Shown here piece after piece: positions 1 to 7,716 of a DNA stretch of 64,000 nucleotides. The translations under genes and the position numbers were made by a program. The stretch is from Desulfacinum sp. (GTDB lineage: Bacteria; Desulfobacterota; Syntrophobacteria; Syntrophobacterales; DSM-9756), in the NCBI GenBank assembly GCA_014359885.1, contig JACIYN010000017.1, positions 35,001 through 99,000 on the forward strand. The letters are read 5' to 3'. The notes under the pieces are model-generated. The model saw only the letters and a list, made by a program, of their open reading frames with translations. It had not been told where the DNA came from and did no database searches. Positions within the stretch are counted from its first letter, which is position 1. Every line of letters starts with the position of its first letter.

Positions 1-524
1 ACTGGGCAGATGTTTCGGCACCCGTAGCACTTGATGCAGCGCTGAAAGTTGTCCTTGAGAAACTGCATGTCCCTCACGAGATTCTTGGGCGTGGCGGTGA
101 CCACCTTGGGGCTGGGTGGGACATCCGGCTTTTCCCCGGCCACCAGTTCGTCCGGCCAGGGCTTTAGACAACCGCACCGGTCGGCCAGATCCTGCGAGCA
201 GGAAAAACCCACCAGGGTCACCCGGTTGGGATTGATCTGGCTTGCCTGCACGAGCTTATGAAAGGCGCGCTCCTCGCACCCTCGGACCATGACCGCCAGC
301 TTTTGGGTGGGCTGGAGCCTGGTGAGGCGAAGGAGAACCTTGATGAGCGGATAGCGGGCCTGGCCGGGCTTTTCCAGATCACCCAGGGAGAGGCTGTCCA
401 ACTCCTGCGCCTGGGTGAACAGATGGGGATGGATGTGTTCCCCGTCCCGCCTGAGGGCCAGGAAACCGTCCACGGTGCCGTCCTGCAGAAGTTTTTTCGC
501 GTAGTCCCGGATTTGGTCTTTCAT
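1..524 (-). CDS. FrhB/FdhB-like iron-sulfur protein, N-terminal part (cut by window edge)
   Basis: The minus strand reads from an ATG at 524 to the left edge without a stop, giving 174 residues. A GGGA element lies about 8 bases before the start. The protein begins MKDQIRDYAKKLLQDG and carries VMVRGCEERAF, then FSCSQDL, RCGC and CIKCYGCRNICP, a ferredoxin-type 4Fe-4S motif. This pattern resembles coenzyme F420 hydrogenase or formate dehydrogenase beta-type proteins, which pass electrons between ferredoxin-like partners and a flavin or hydrogenase-type subunit. The C-terminal half and any further clusters lie outside the window, so the partner enzyme cannot be named. It is divergent from the rseC-like gene and lies near the rnf operon, which fits a redox role. 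The family assignment is by motif recall only. Confidence 0.75.
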   Translation of the reverse strand, partial: MKDQIRDYAKKLLQDGTVDGFLALRRDGEHIHPHLFTQAQELDSLSLGDLEKPGQARYPLIKVLLRLTRLQPTQKLAVMVRGCEERAFHKLVQASQINPNRVTLVGFSCSQDLADRCGCLKPWPDELVAGEKPDVPPSPKVVTATPKNLVRDMQFLKDNFQRCIKCYGCRNICP

Positions 525-609
525 AACGATTCCCTGTATTGGTAGATTTTAGTACTGGGTTTCCAGTGATCCGTCACGATCTGATCTTCGCGCTCCCAAG
601 GAGGTTCTC

Positions 610-1074
610 ATGCTCACAGAACAAGGTGTGGTTCAGGGTGTTCGGAATCAATCCGCTTTCGTGAAAGTGGAACGCACGGAGGCGTGCCACAGCTGCGAAT
701 CCCAGGGCGTCTGCAAGATGCTCAGCAGCAAGGAGATGGTGGTGGAAGCCGCCAACGACCTGGGCGCCCGGGTGGGGGATCGCGTGGAGATCGGCCTTCC
801 CACCGGGTCCTTCCTCACCATGTCCCTGGTGGTCTATTTCGTTCCCGTGGTGGCCCTGGTGGTGGGGGCCGCCGTGGGGTGGTCCCAAGCGGCCGCCCTG
901 GGCATGGAGCCCACGGCCGCTTCCGTGCTGCTGGGGGTGGGAGCCATGGCGGCGGCCTTCCTGGGAGCCAAGGCCTTCGACCGTCGGGCCGGTGCGGGGG
1001 AACGGTACCGGCCCCGCATCATGCGGATTTTGCCAGGCTCTCCGGTTCCTGAACGGTCCGACGGTAGCAAATAA
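610..1074 (+). CDS. rseC: RseC/MucC-family (SoxR-reducing system) membrane protein
   Basis: This 154-residue protein starts at an ATG preceded by AAGGAGG. It has the RseC layout: an N-terminal soluble part with a cysteine group (CHSCESQGVC), a short beta-rich region, then two membrane segments at about residues 70-90 and 97-118, and a basic tail. RseC proteins occur beside rnf/rsx genes and are thought to help the Rnf-type complex or its redox signalling. Here the gene is convergent with rnfB. Its last 56 bases overlap the antisense end of rnfB, so the two 3' ends share DNA. The cysteines could bind an Fe-S cluster or metal, but that is inference. Confidence 0.8.
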   Translation: MLTEQGVVQGVRNQSAFVKVERTEACHSCESQGVCKMLSSKEMVVEAANDLGARVGDRVEIGLPTGSFLTMSLVVYFVPVVALVVGAAVGWSQAAALGMEPTAASVLLGVGAMAAAFLGAKAFDRRAGAGERYRPRIMRILPGSPVPERSDGSK

Positions 1075-3133
1075 GCCCGCAGCGAAGACATCGCTGCGCC
1101 TCCCGCCGCACCTGCTCTTCCGTAAATCCCAGCTCCACCTCCGCCTGGGGGTTGGCCAACTGCTCCGCCGGAGACAGCGTGGGCATCTTTTCCCGCGGCT
1201 GGGGCGACAGGGGTTCCAGACGATCCACATTGAGTACGCGCGTGGTGCGCCGGATCATGCCAGGAGGTGCGGCCACCTCTTCTCCCATGAGCTGCTTGTG
1301 GACCGAGACGGCGCCTCGCCGGCCGGCTCCGATGGCCTCCACCACCGCCTTGTAGTCGCTGGTGGCTTCCCCGGGTCGGAAGATTCCCACATCCTCCTCG
1401 GCGAAGGGGCCCGCGTAGGGCACCACCGTTTGCCAACGGTCGGTGCGGACGGCTTGCTGTTCGTCTCCTTCTCCTTGCAATTCGTAGACAGGTGCGTAGA
1501 TGAGTTCCGGAAACCGGCCCGATCCCGTCACAAGGGTCTGCACGGGAATCTCCTGCAGGGCGGCCTTTTCGTGGAGCTGACGGAGGGTCTCTCCTGGGAC
1601 GTATTCTTCTAACGATGCCACTTCCACGTGGGTGAGGTCGCCGCCCTGGCCGAACATGCGGGTGATGGCGGATCGGAAGTGGAAGGTGATTCCCTGGCCT
1701 TCGGCGGCCTGAAGTTCGTCTTCCTGGAAGGGGGCTTCTTCCCGCGAGCCTCGAAAGACCACGTGCACGCGCTGGGCTCCCAGTTCCTTGAGAAGCAGGG
1801 CGGCATCGATGGACGCGTTCCCGCCGCCCACGATCATGGCATCGCTTCGCACCTGGGGGGCGTTGCCGGCCATGTGGGCGAAGGTGAGGTTCACCAGAAG
1901 ATGGACGCCGGGTAGCACCTGGAGCGGCTCCGTGGGGAGCCCTTCGCTCATCTGACTGTCCCAACCGCCGGTGGCCACGAAGACGGCATCGTGGCCCTCT
2001 TGCAAAAGGCCCGCAATGGAGATGTCCCGGCCGAGTCTTTTATTGGTATGTGCCGTGACGCCTGCTTCCAGGATCCCCTGGATTTCCCAGTCCAGCACAT
2101 CCTTGGGAAGACGCGCATCGGGAATGATGGTTCGCAACAGGCCGCCCAGATGGGACTTTCCTTCGAAAACGGTGGGCTCGTGTCCAAGCCGCGCCAGGAA
2201 GAAGGCGGCGGTGAGGCCTTCCGCGCCGCCGCCGATCACGGCAACCCGCTTACCCGTGGCCGGAGCCTTGTCGATGGGAATGCGGCTGCCGCTTTTCATT
2301 TCGTAGTCGGCCACAAACCGCTTGATGGGATTGATGGCCACCGGCTCATCCAGCAGGTTTCGCCGGCACTCGTTTTCGCACGGATGCACGCAGATGCGCC
2401 CGCAGACCAAGGGAAAGGGGTTCTTTTCCTTGATGATGCGCACCGCCTCCAGGTAATCACCCCGGCCGGCGGCATCGATGTAGGCCGGGATGTCGATGCC
2501 CGCCGGGCAGGTGCGCTGGCACGGGGCGGAACATTGATCCAGGGTGTATTCCTGGCTGACCCGCCGGGAATTGGAAGTAAGGGTGATGATGTGTTTGGGA
2601 CACACGCGTTCGCAGGTGCCGCATCCGGTGCAAAGGGAGGCGTTCACCACCGGAAGGCCGTCGTCTCCCATGGAAAGGGCACCGAAGGGACAGGCCTTGA
2701 CGCAGGACCCGAGCCCCAGGCAGCCCACGGGGCACACCTTGGCGCCGCCGTTCAGGAGCATGGCGGCGCGGCAGTCGTTCAGGCCGTCGTAAATGTATTT
2801 CAGGTCGGCTTCCCGGGGTCCGTAGTAGCAGCCGGGTCGGGCGATCTCAGGCTCCACTTCCTTGACCTCGATGCCCAAGATGGCCGCCACGGCGGCGTGG
2901 GTGTCGGGACCTCCTCCCACGCAGATGGTGGGATCCGCTTTTCCCATGGCAATGGCCTCCGCAGCACCGGAACAACCCGGAAATCCGCAGCCGCCGCAGT
3001 TGGCACCGGGAAGAGCTTCCTCCACGGCCACGATTTTAGGATCTACGTATACGTAAAAGACCTTGGATGCCACGGCCAATCCGATTCCCGCAAACAGGCC
3101 CAGGCCGCCGATGGCAAGAATGGCTGAGAGCAT
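1019..3133 (-). CDS. rnfB: RnfB fused to a GltD/NfnB-like FAD-NAD(P) oxidoreductase module
   Basis: RnfB is the ferredoxin-facing Fe-S subunit of the Rnf ion pump. The ATG at 3133 follows AAGGAGG and gives 704 residues; an in-frame start at 3166 is possible but has no ribosome site. The order is a membrane anchor (1-25), the RnfB cluster motif (NCGGCGFPGC), two 4Fe-4S motifs (CLGLGSCVKACP and CTGCGTCERVCP), then a second half that ordinary RnfB (about 200-330 residues) lacks. That half has the GltD N-terminal cysteines (CSAPCQRTCPAG, CGRICVHPCENECRR), an FAD motif (VIGGGAEG) and a pyridine-nucleotide motif (VGGGNASIDAA). A last cysteine pair (CLRCGLIC) lies near the end. It closes the rnfCDGEAB operon, 72 bases after rnfA. 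The fusion suggests direct flavin or NAD(P)H electron entry at the ferredoxin site, which is inference. Confidence 0.9.
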   Translation of the reverse strand: MLSAILAIGGLGLFAGIGLAVASKVFYVYVDPKIVAVEEALPGANCGGCGFPGCSGAAEAIAMGKADPTICVGGGPDTHAAVAAILGIEVKEVEPEIARPGCYYGPREADLKYIYDGLNDCRAAMLLNGGAKVCPVGCLGLGSCVKACPFGALSMGDDGLPVVNASLCTGCGTCERVCPKHIITLTSNSRRVSQEYTLDQCSAPCQRTCPAGIDIPAYIDAAGRGDYLEAVRIIKEKNPFPLVCGRICVHPCENECRRNLLDEPVAINPIKRFVADYEMKSGSRIPIDKAPATGKRVAVIGGGAEGLTAAFFLARLGHEPTVFEGKSHLGGLLRTIIPDARLPKDVLDWEIQGILEAGVTAHTNKRLGRDISIAGLLQEGHDAVFVATGGWDSQMSEGLPTEPLQVLPGVHLLVNLTFAHMAGNAPQVRSDAMIVGGGNASIDAALLLKELGAQRVHVVFRGSREEAPFQEDELQAAEGQGITFHFRSAITRMFGQGGDLTHVEVASLEEYVPGETLRQLHEKAALQEIPVQTLVTGSGRFPELIYAPVYELQGEGDEQQAVRTDRWQTVVPYAGPFAEEDVGIFRPGEATSDYKAVVEAIGAGRRGAVSVHKQLMGEEVAAPPGMIRRTTRVLNVDRLEPLSPQPREKMPTLSPAEQLANPQAEVELGFTEEQVRREAQRCLRCGLICYRRTVQEPESLAKSA

Positions 3134-3205
3134 GATGGGTGTCCTCCTTATGGTTTCGATGGGCACCGAATGAAAACGGGTTTTTCGGCCCCGCTTGACA
3201 AGCGG

Positions 3206-3787
3206 TTAGTGGACCATGCCGATGAAGCCCAGAAAGGCAAGGGCCAACAGGCCGGCCGTGGCCAGACCCACAGGCATCCCCTGCAGGTGTTTGGGAATGG
3301 GGGCCACGGCGCACCGCTCGCGGATCCCCGTAAGAAGAACCAGCGCCAGTGAGAAACCGACCCCGGACGCGAAGGCGAATACGAGGCCCTCTATGAAATT
3401 GAAGTCCTCATTCTCGACGGCCAACACCGCGGTACCCAGGACGGCGCAGTTGGTGGTGATCAAAGGCAGGAAGATGCCCAAAGCGCGGTAGAGAGCCGGA
3501 ATGGACTTTTGCAGAAACATTTCCACCAGCTGCACAAGAGTGGCGATGACCAGGATGAAGGCGATGGTCTGCAGGTACTCCAAGCCCATGGGCTCCAAGA
3601 GGCTCTTGCGTACGAACCAGGTGATGGCGGTGGCCAAGGTGGTCACGAAGATGACCGCCATGCCCATGCCGGTGGCAGTATCCATGCGGGTGGAAACCCC
3701 CAGAAAGGGACAGTTGCCCAGATACCGCGCCAGGATGATGTTGTTGACGAAGACGGCGCTAACGATCAAAAGCCAGTATTCGCTCAT
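3206..3787 (-). CDS. rnfA: Rnf complex membrane subunit RnfA
   Basis: This 193-residue, very hydrophobic protein has about six membrane segments and normal RnfA length. It contains the conserved stretches NNIILARYLGNCPFLGVS near the start and TTNCAVLGTAVL in the middle. RnfA and RnfE form the inverted pair that holds an intramembrane 2Fe-2S cluster through cysteines in these two motifs, and both cysteines are present here. A GAGAGGAC ribosome site precedes the ATG. It lies 21 bases downstream of rnfE and is followed by rnfB. Together with RnfC, D, G, E and B it couples ferredoxin:NAD electron transfer to sodium or proton transport across the inner membrane. Confidence 0.95.
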   Translation of the reverse strand: MSEYWLLIVSAVFVNNIILARYLGNCPFLGVSTRMDTATGMGMAVIFVTTLATAITWFVRKSLLEPMGLEYLQTIAFILVIATLVQLVEMFLQKSIPALYRALGIFLPLITTNCAVLGTAVLAVENEDFNFIEGLVFAFASGVGFSLALVLLTGIRERCAVAPIPKHLQGMPVGLATAGLLALAFLGFIGMVH

Positions 3788-3808
3788 GATGTCCTCTCAC
3801 CGATCCCG

Positions 3809-4402
3809 TTAGGATTTTCGTGCACTGATCAAGTTCATGGTGGCCAGAATGAGCCCCAGGCAGATGAAGGCTCCGGGGGGCTTGAGCATGATGGCGAAGG
3901 GCTCGAAAGACGGACCGAAGACGGCGTGTTTGAAAATGGTCCCGCTTCCCAAAAGCTCCCGTAACGCCCCCAGGAAAGTCAGGGAGAGAGTGAAGCCGAG
4001 GCCCATGCCCAAGCCGTCGGCGATGGAAAGGACGGGACCGTTCTTGGATGCGAAGGCTTCGGCTCGGCCCAAGATGATGCAGTTGACCACAATGAGCGGG
4101 ATAAAGATCCCGAGCACCTTATAAAGAGGGTAGAAGTACGCCTGCATGGTGAGTTCCACGATGACCACGAACGAAGCGATCACCACGATGTAGGCGGCGA
4201 TGCGGACCTTGGACGGGATGATGGAGCGGAGCAAGGAAACGATGAAATTGGAGCAGACCAGCACGAAGGTGGTGGCCAACCCCATTCCCAGGCCGTTTTC
4301 CGCCGCCGTGGTGACGGCCAAAGTGGGGCACAACCCCAGGACCAGGCGGAACGGCGGAACCTCTTTCCACAAACCTTTCGTGAATTCCTTGGCCACACCC
4401 AT
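3809..4402 (-). CDS. rnfE: Rnf complex membrane subunit RnfE
   Basis: The 197-residue protein has the standard RnfE start (EFTKGLWKEVPPFRLVLGLC), followed by TLAVTTAAENGLGMG and a central VNCIILGRAEAFA motif. It has about six membrane helices and is the expected length. The cysteines in GLCPTLAV and VNCIILG match the positions that help to ligate the intramembrane 2Fe-2S cluster shared with RnfA. The start codon is three bases beyond the rnfG stop, and the ribosome site (GAGGAGG) lies inside the last codons of rnfG, so translation of the two is probably coupled. The C-terminus is basic (SARKS), consistent with a cytoplasmic tail. Confidence 0.95.
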   Translation of the reverse strand: MGVAKEFTKGLWKEVPPFRLVLGLCPTLAVTTAAENGLGMGLATTFVLVCSNFIVSLLRSIIPSKVRIAAYIVVIASFVVIVELTMQAYFYPLYKVLGIFIPLIVVNCIILGRAEAFASKNGPVLSIADGLGMGLGFTLSLTFLGALRELLGSGTIFKHAVFGPSFEPFAIMLKPPGAFICLGLILATMNLISARKS

Positions 4403-4405
4403 GAT

Positions 4406-4990
4406 TTAGAGGACCTCCTCTTTGATCTTCGGAAACTGCTCCAGGGCCTGGCGGACGGCGTTTACCACTCCGTTGCTGGACAAGGTGGCGCCGCTGATGC
4501 CGTCGATGCGCCCTCCGCGCGTGGAAAGATCCAGTTCCTCGGAGAGGCTTAGACCGGCGAACTGCTGAGTGAACTGCGGTTCCACCACGCGGGCACCGAG
4601 GCCGGGAGTCTCCGTATGGGTCATGATGCTCACCCCCGTCAGTTTGCCCTCCAAGTCCACACCGATCATGACGGCGATGTTCCCGTGATAGCCCGGGGCG
4701 GCGCTGTCATAGGCCAAGGCCACGATCTTGCCCCCCTTCTTGGCCGGAAAAATCGTCTTTTCCACGGGATGTCCCTTCTCGTCCGTGCCCATCTTGAGAA
4801 CGATCTTATCGGTGATGGGATCGTTCTCATAGCCTTCCGGGAGCACGGCCTTGATGGAGGGCCCCTTCACGTACTTGAGCAGTTGGTATTCGCGCGGCTC
4901 CTTGGTCGCCTCGTTCACATAGGAGAGCACGAGGCCCGAAGCGCTGCATATCACCGTAAGGACGACGACCATTTTGACCAGATCACGCAA
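4406..4990 (-). CDS. rnfG: Rnf complex flavoprotein subunit RnfG (covalent FMN site present)
   Basis: A TTG start at 4990 is supported by a strong GGAGGGTGGAG ribosome site and gives 194 residues; an internal ATG at 4972 is the alternative. One N-terminal membrane helix (about 7-25) is followed by a periplasmic FMN-binding domain. The flavinylation motif SGATLSS is intact, and the acceptor is Thr169. In this family FMN is attached through a phosphoester bond by ApbE, which is not encoded in this window. The open reading frame overlaps the end of rnfD by 8 bases. RnfG relays electrons on the outer face of the membrane within the Rnf pump. Confidence 0.95.
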   Translation of the reverse strand: MRDLVKMVVVLTVICSASGLVLSYVNEATKEPREYQLLKYVKGPSIKAVLPEGYENDPITDKIVLKMGTDEKGHPVEKTIFPAKKGGKIVALAYDSAAPGYHGNIAVMIGVDLEGKLTGVSIMTHTETPGLGARVVEPQFTQQFAGLSLSEELDLSTRGGRIDGISGATLSSNGVVNAVRQALEQFPKIKEEVL

Positions 4991-5960
4991 TTTGCTCCAC
5001 CCTCCCTACGACTTTGGGTCGAATCCGATCCAGAAGGGGCGTCAGACTGTTCATGAGAAGGATCGCGAACGCCGCCCCTTCCATATACGTTCCCCAGATG
5101 CGGATGGTCATGAGGAGGCATCCGCATCCCAGCCCATACAAGATCATTCCGGGCAGGGTGACCGGGCAGGTGCCCACTTCCGTCGCCAGGAAGAACGCGC
5201 TGAAAAAGGTCCAGCCGGCCAACACGTAGAAGAGCGGCGCGGCGTAGTTCTGCGGGCTGACGACCTTACAGATGGCGGCGAAGACGAAGGTGCCGAGGAG
5301 GCAGAAGAGGGGGATCTGCCAGCGGATCGTTCCGCGGGCCACCAGGTAAAGCCCTCCCAGGAGAACCGCCAAAACCGACACGGTACCGGCCGTGCCCGGC
5401 ACGTTCCCGAGGAAAAGGTCCATCCACGGAATATCTCGGACCACCTCCACTCCGTCCATCTTGAGGACATCCATGGGCGGATACTCGATGAACCCGCCGG
5501 GCTCAAGCAGGAAGGCCGGTTGAGGCATGGGAAAGGACTCCAGCAGATGCTGGTACGAGATGAAGAGAAAGGTGTACCCCACCAGGGCCGAGTTGAAAGG
5601 GTGATTGCCCAAGCCCCCGAAGAGTTGTTTTCCGATGAGGATCGCGACAATGGCGCCGAGGACGGGAATCCACCACGGAACTTCGGGAGAGAGAAGAAGC
5701 CCCAGGATCACCCCGGTCAGGGCGGCCGAGCCGTCGGAAACAGTGAGGGGCCTTCCCAGGGCTTTCTGCCAGGCCGCTTCCACCGCGACGGCCGTCAGGG
5801 CAGAGATGATCACCACCTGGAGCGCAGCAAACCCGAAGAAGAACCACCCGGCCAGAATGCATGGAACCAGAGCGACAAGCCAATCACGCATCATGGCGTC
5901 CACGCTCTTTCCGGAATGGATATGGGGCGAAACGGAGACGATCAGGTCGGGACGCGTCAT
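4983..5960 (-). CDS. rnfD: Rnf complex membrane subunit RnfD
   Basis: This 325-residue integral membrane protein has RnfD features: an N-terminal SPHIHSGKSVDAMMRDW, NHPFNSALVGYTFLF in the middle, DLFLGNVPGTAGTVS and a C-terminal FLATEVGTCPVT region. Its ATG overlaps the rnfC stop as ATGA. RnfD normally carries a second covalent FMN on a Thr in an S/T-G-A-T motif just before the LFLG-PG segment. No such motif is visible here: the equivalent stretch reads DVLKMDGVEVVRDIPW. All other landmarks are intact and the gene is full length, so it is unlikely to be a pseudogene. Whether this subunit lacks the flavin or uses another site is unknown. Confidence 0.92.
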   Translation of the reverse strand: MTRPDLIVSVSPHIHSGKSVDAMMRDWLVALVPCILAGWFFFGFAALQVVIISALTAVAVEAAWQKALGRPLTVSDGSAALTGVILGLLLSPEVPWWIPVLGAIVAILIGKQLFGGLGNHPFNSALVGYTFLFISYQHLLESFPMPQPAFLLEPGGFIEYPPMDVLKMDGVEVVRDIPWMDLFLGNVPGTAGTVSVLAVLLGGLYLVARGTIRWQIPLFCLLGTFVFAAICKVVSPQNYAAPLFYVLAGWTFFSAFFLATEVGTCPVTLPGMILYGLGCGCLLMTIRIWGTYMEGAAFAILLMNSLTPLLDRIRPKVVGRVEQIA

Positions 5961-7279
5961 GACTCCTTCCTCATTTCAAGAAGCTCTTGTTTCCCATGGC
6001 GAAGCAGCTGGACCATGGGGCGGTTGGCCGGACATACATAGGCGCACAGACCGCATTCGATGCAGTGGGCCAGGTAATGAGCTTCGGCGTCTTCGAATTT
6101 GCCGAACTCGCAATATTTCCCCAATTCGTTGGGCAGCAGCCTCATGGGACAGGCGGGAACGCAGTATCCGCAGTTGATGCAGGCCCGATAGTTGTAAGTG
6201 TGCACTTCGGAAGAATCCTGAAGGAAGATGTAGTCCGAAGCCTGCAGGGGCGCTTCCCGGTCGAATTGGGCATGGCCCAGAAGCGGTCCGCCCACCACGA
6301 TCTTGCTCAACCGCTCCGGTACGGCGGCCGCATCCAGCACATGGGCGAGCGGCGTTCCCACGGGGACTCGATAACACGCCTGAAAGCCCGCCTTCCACGC
6401 GGACACCTGGACCACGACGTCCAGGGGCAGCGTGCCGTCTGCGAGAAAACGGCCCACCTGCCAGGCGGTGACCACATCCATGACCGCCACACCCACCAGG
6501 CGCGGATCCGATGCCGGCTGGGGTACCTGCTTGCCCGTCACGAGCTCCACCAGGATGGGGGTGAGCGCCGAGGGATAGATGTTGTCCATGGCCCGGCATT
6601 CGGCCCCCTGGCCCTGGAGGGCCCGAAGGGTCTCATCACCCGGAGGCGCACTGCGATCATAGGCGAGAATTACCTCTTCGGCCTGGGAAAGCGCTTTGAG
6701 GGCCGGGACGGCCTGGGCCACGAAGGATCCCAGGTGCGCCAGTACCGTCCGGCGGATCATCTCCCCGGGCTGGCGGTCCAGGGCGTTGATGATGAGGGTT
6801 TTGATGGGCTTATGGAAAGGGGCGTCGGTAAGTTGGAAGACCTTGGCGGCGGTTTCGGGCGAACAGATACGGGCGGGAAACGGCCACGGGTGGAGGTCCG
6901 TTTCCCGGAAGCCCGCCTGAGTCAGGGCCTCGGCCAGTGCTTCCGGGCTGTCGGCCTTTGCCGGCGTTTCCATCCCGGGAGTCGCATCCCCCTGGGGGCG
7001 GACCACCACGGCTTGCGCCTTTCGCCCATCCACCGTGTTGACGGTACGGATCCCTTCCACGGAACCCGCCACGGATACCCGTATAGAGGGCAGGCGGGGA
7101 TCCCGGAACCGGCCCACCACCGCCCCGGCCTCCACCCCATGCCCGGGGGAAACCTGGGGTTCCGCACGGCCCCAGGGGCCTTCCAGCGGAAGCAGGATCT
7201 TCTCGGAAACGGGAAGAACATCGGGCGGCGGCGGACTTCCCTCACTTGCGACCATAAGATGGATTTTGGCTAGTTTCAT
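5957..7279 (-). CDS. rnfC: Rnf complex NADH-binding Fe-S flavoprotein RnfC
   Basis: RnfC is the peripheral subunit that reacts with NAD(H). The 440-residue protein has the N-terminal domain with GHGVEAGAVVGRF, a central flavin/NADH-binding region related to NuoF, and two C-terminal 4Fe-4S motifs (CINCGYCVPACP and CIECGLCAYVCP). The length is normal for RnfC. It is the first gene of rnfCDGEAB, the order found in acetogens and sulfate reducers. Upstream is a 437-base divergent region shared with the selenocysteine formate dehydrogenase gene, so both may be co-regulated. The extra multihaem cytochrome c gene that precedes rnfC in some Desulfobacterota is absent. Confidence 0.95.
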   Translation of the reverse strand: MKLAKIHLMVASEGSPPPPDVLPVSEKILLPLEGPWGRAEPQVSPGHGVEAGAVVGRFRDPRLPSIRVSVAGSVEGIRTVNTVDGRKAQAVVVRPQGDATPGMETPAKADSPEALAEALTQAGFRETDLHPWPFPARICSPETAAKVFQLTDAPFHKPIKTLIINALDRQPGEMIRRTVLAHLGSFVAQAVPALKALSQAEEVILAYDRSAPPGDETLRALQGQGAECRAMDNIYPSALTPILVELVTGKQVPQPASDPRLVGVAVMDVVTAWQVGRFLADGTLPLDVVVQVSAWKAGFQACYRVPVGTPLAHVLDAAAVPERLSKIVVGGPLLGHAQFDREAPLQASDYIFLQDSSEVHTYNYRACINCGYCVPACPMRLLPNELGKYCEFGKFEDAEAHYLAHCIECGLCAYVCPANRPMVQLLRHGKQELLEMRKES

Positions 7280-7716
7280 GCTTTTTCCGATCGTGTCCCA
7301 TCCTCTTCGGGTTCACAGATACGCTCAGAAACCGCCTGAAAGAACCGCGGGTTCGCCTGTGCACGGGGTTGGGCACGGCGCCCGCCATTGTGAAATGCTT
7401 AACATTTCTACCGCAAAAAAAGGCCGCCGAAGCGGCGCCAACCGGCTGCATTCGGCGCACGAAACCCAAGGGCGCGCCAAACAATTTAGGCATCTTATAG
7501 AGAAGGGGCCTTGGAATTGTCAAGCCAATTGAGAGAGAAGGCACAAGTTGGGTCCGGAGACGGCGCGCGCGGCTTGATTTGCACAGTGGGCTGTGATAGA
7601 GGGGAGAGCGCGCGGGTTGGTGGCGCCCGCGATGTGAAAGGTTGCACGAGCCGTGGGCCGTGCGCGTTCTCGGATCGCCCCGTTGAGTGGGACTTTCTTG
7701 CGAAAAGGAGAGGTCC
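7280..7716. promoter_or_regulatory. Divergent control region between rnfC and fdhA
   Basis: No gene is visible in this stretch, which separates two divergently transcribed redox units and must hold both promoters. No strong -35/-10 pair could be assigned. An inverted repeat is annotated separately at 7392-7408. The plus-strand ribosome site AAGGAG at 7705-7710 fixes the fdhA start. Confidence 0.5.
7392..7408. promoter_or_regulatory. Inverted repeat, possible operator
   Basis: The sequence GAAATG-CTTAA-CATTTC forms 6-base arms. It is part of a longer TTGTGAAAT run starting at 7389, which resembles one half of a Rex (NADH-sensing repressor) site, but the second half does not match the full Rex consensus. 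A TTGTGAAA also lies upstream of the second formate dehydrogenase operon at 48641. The assignment is speculative. Confidence 0.25.
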
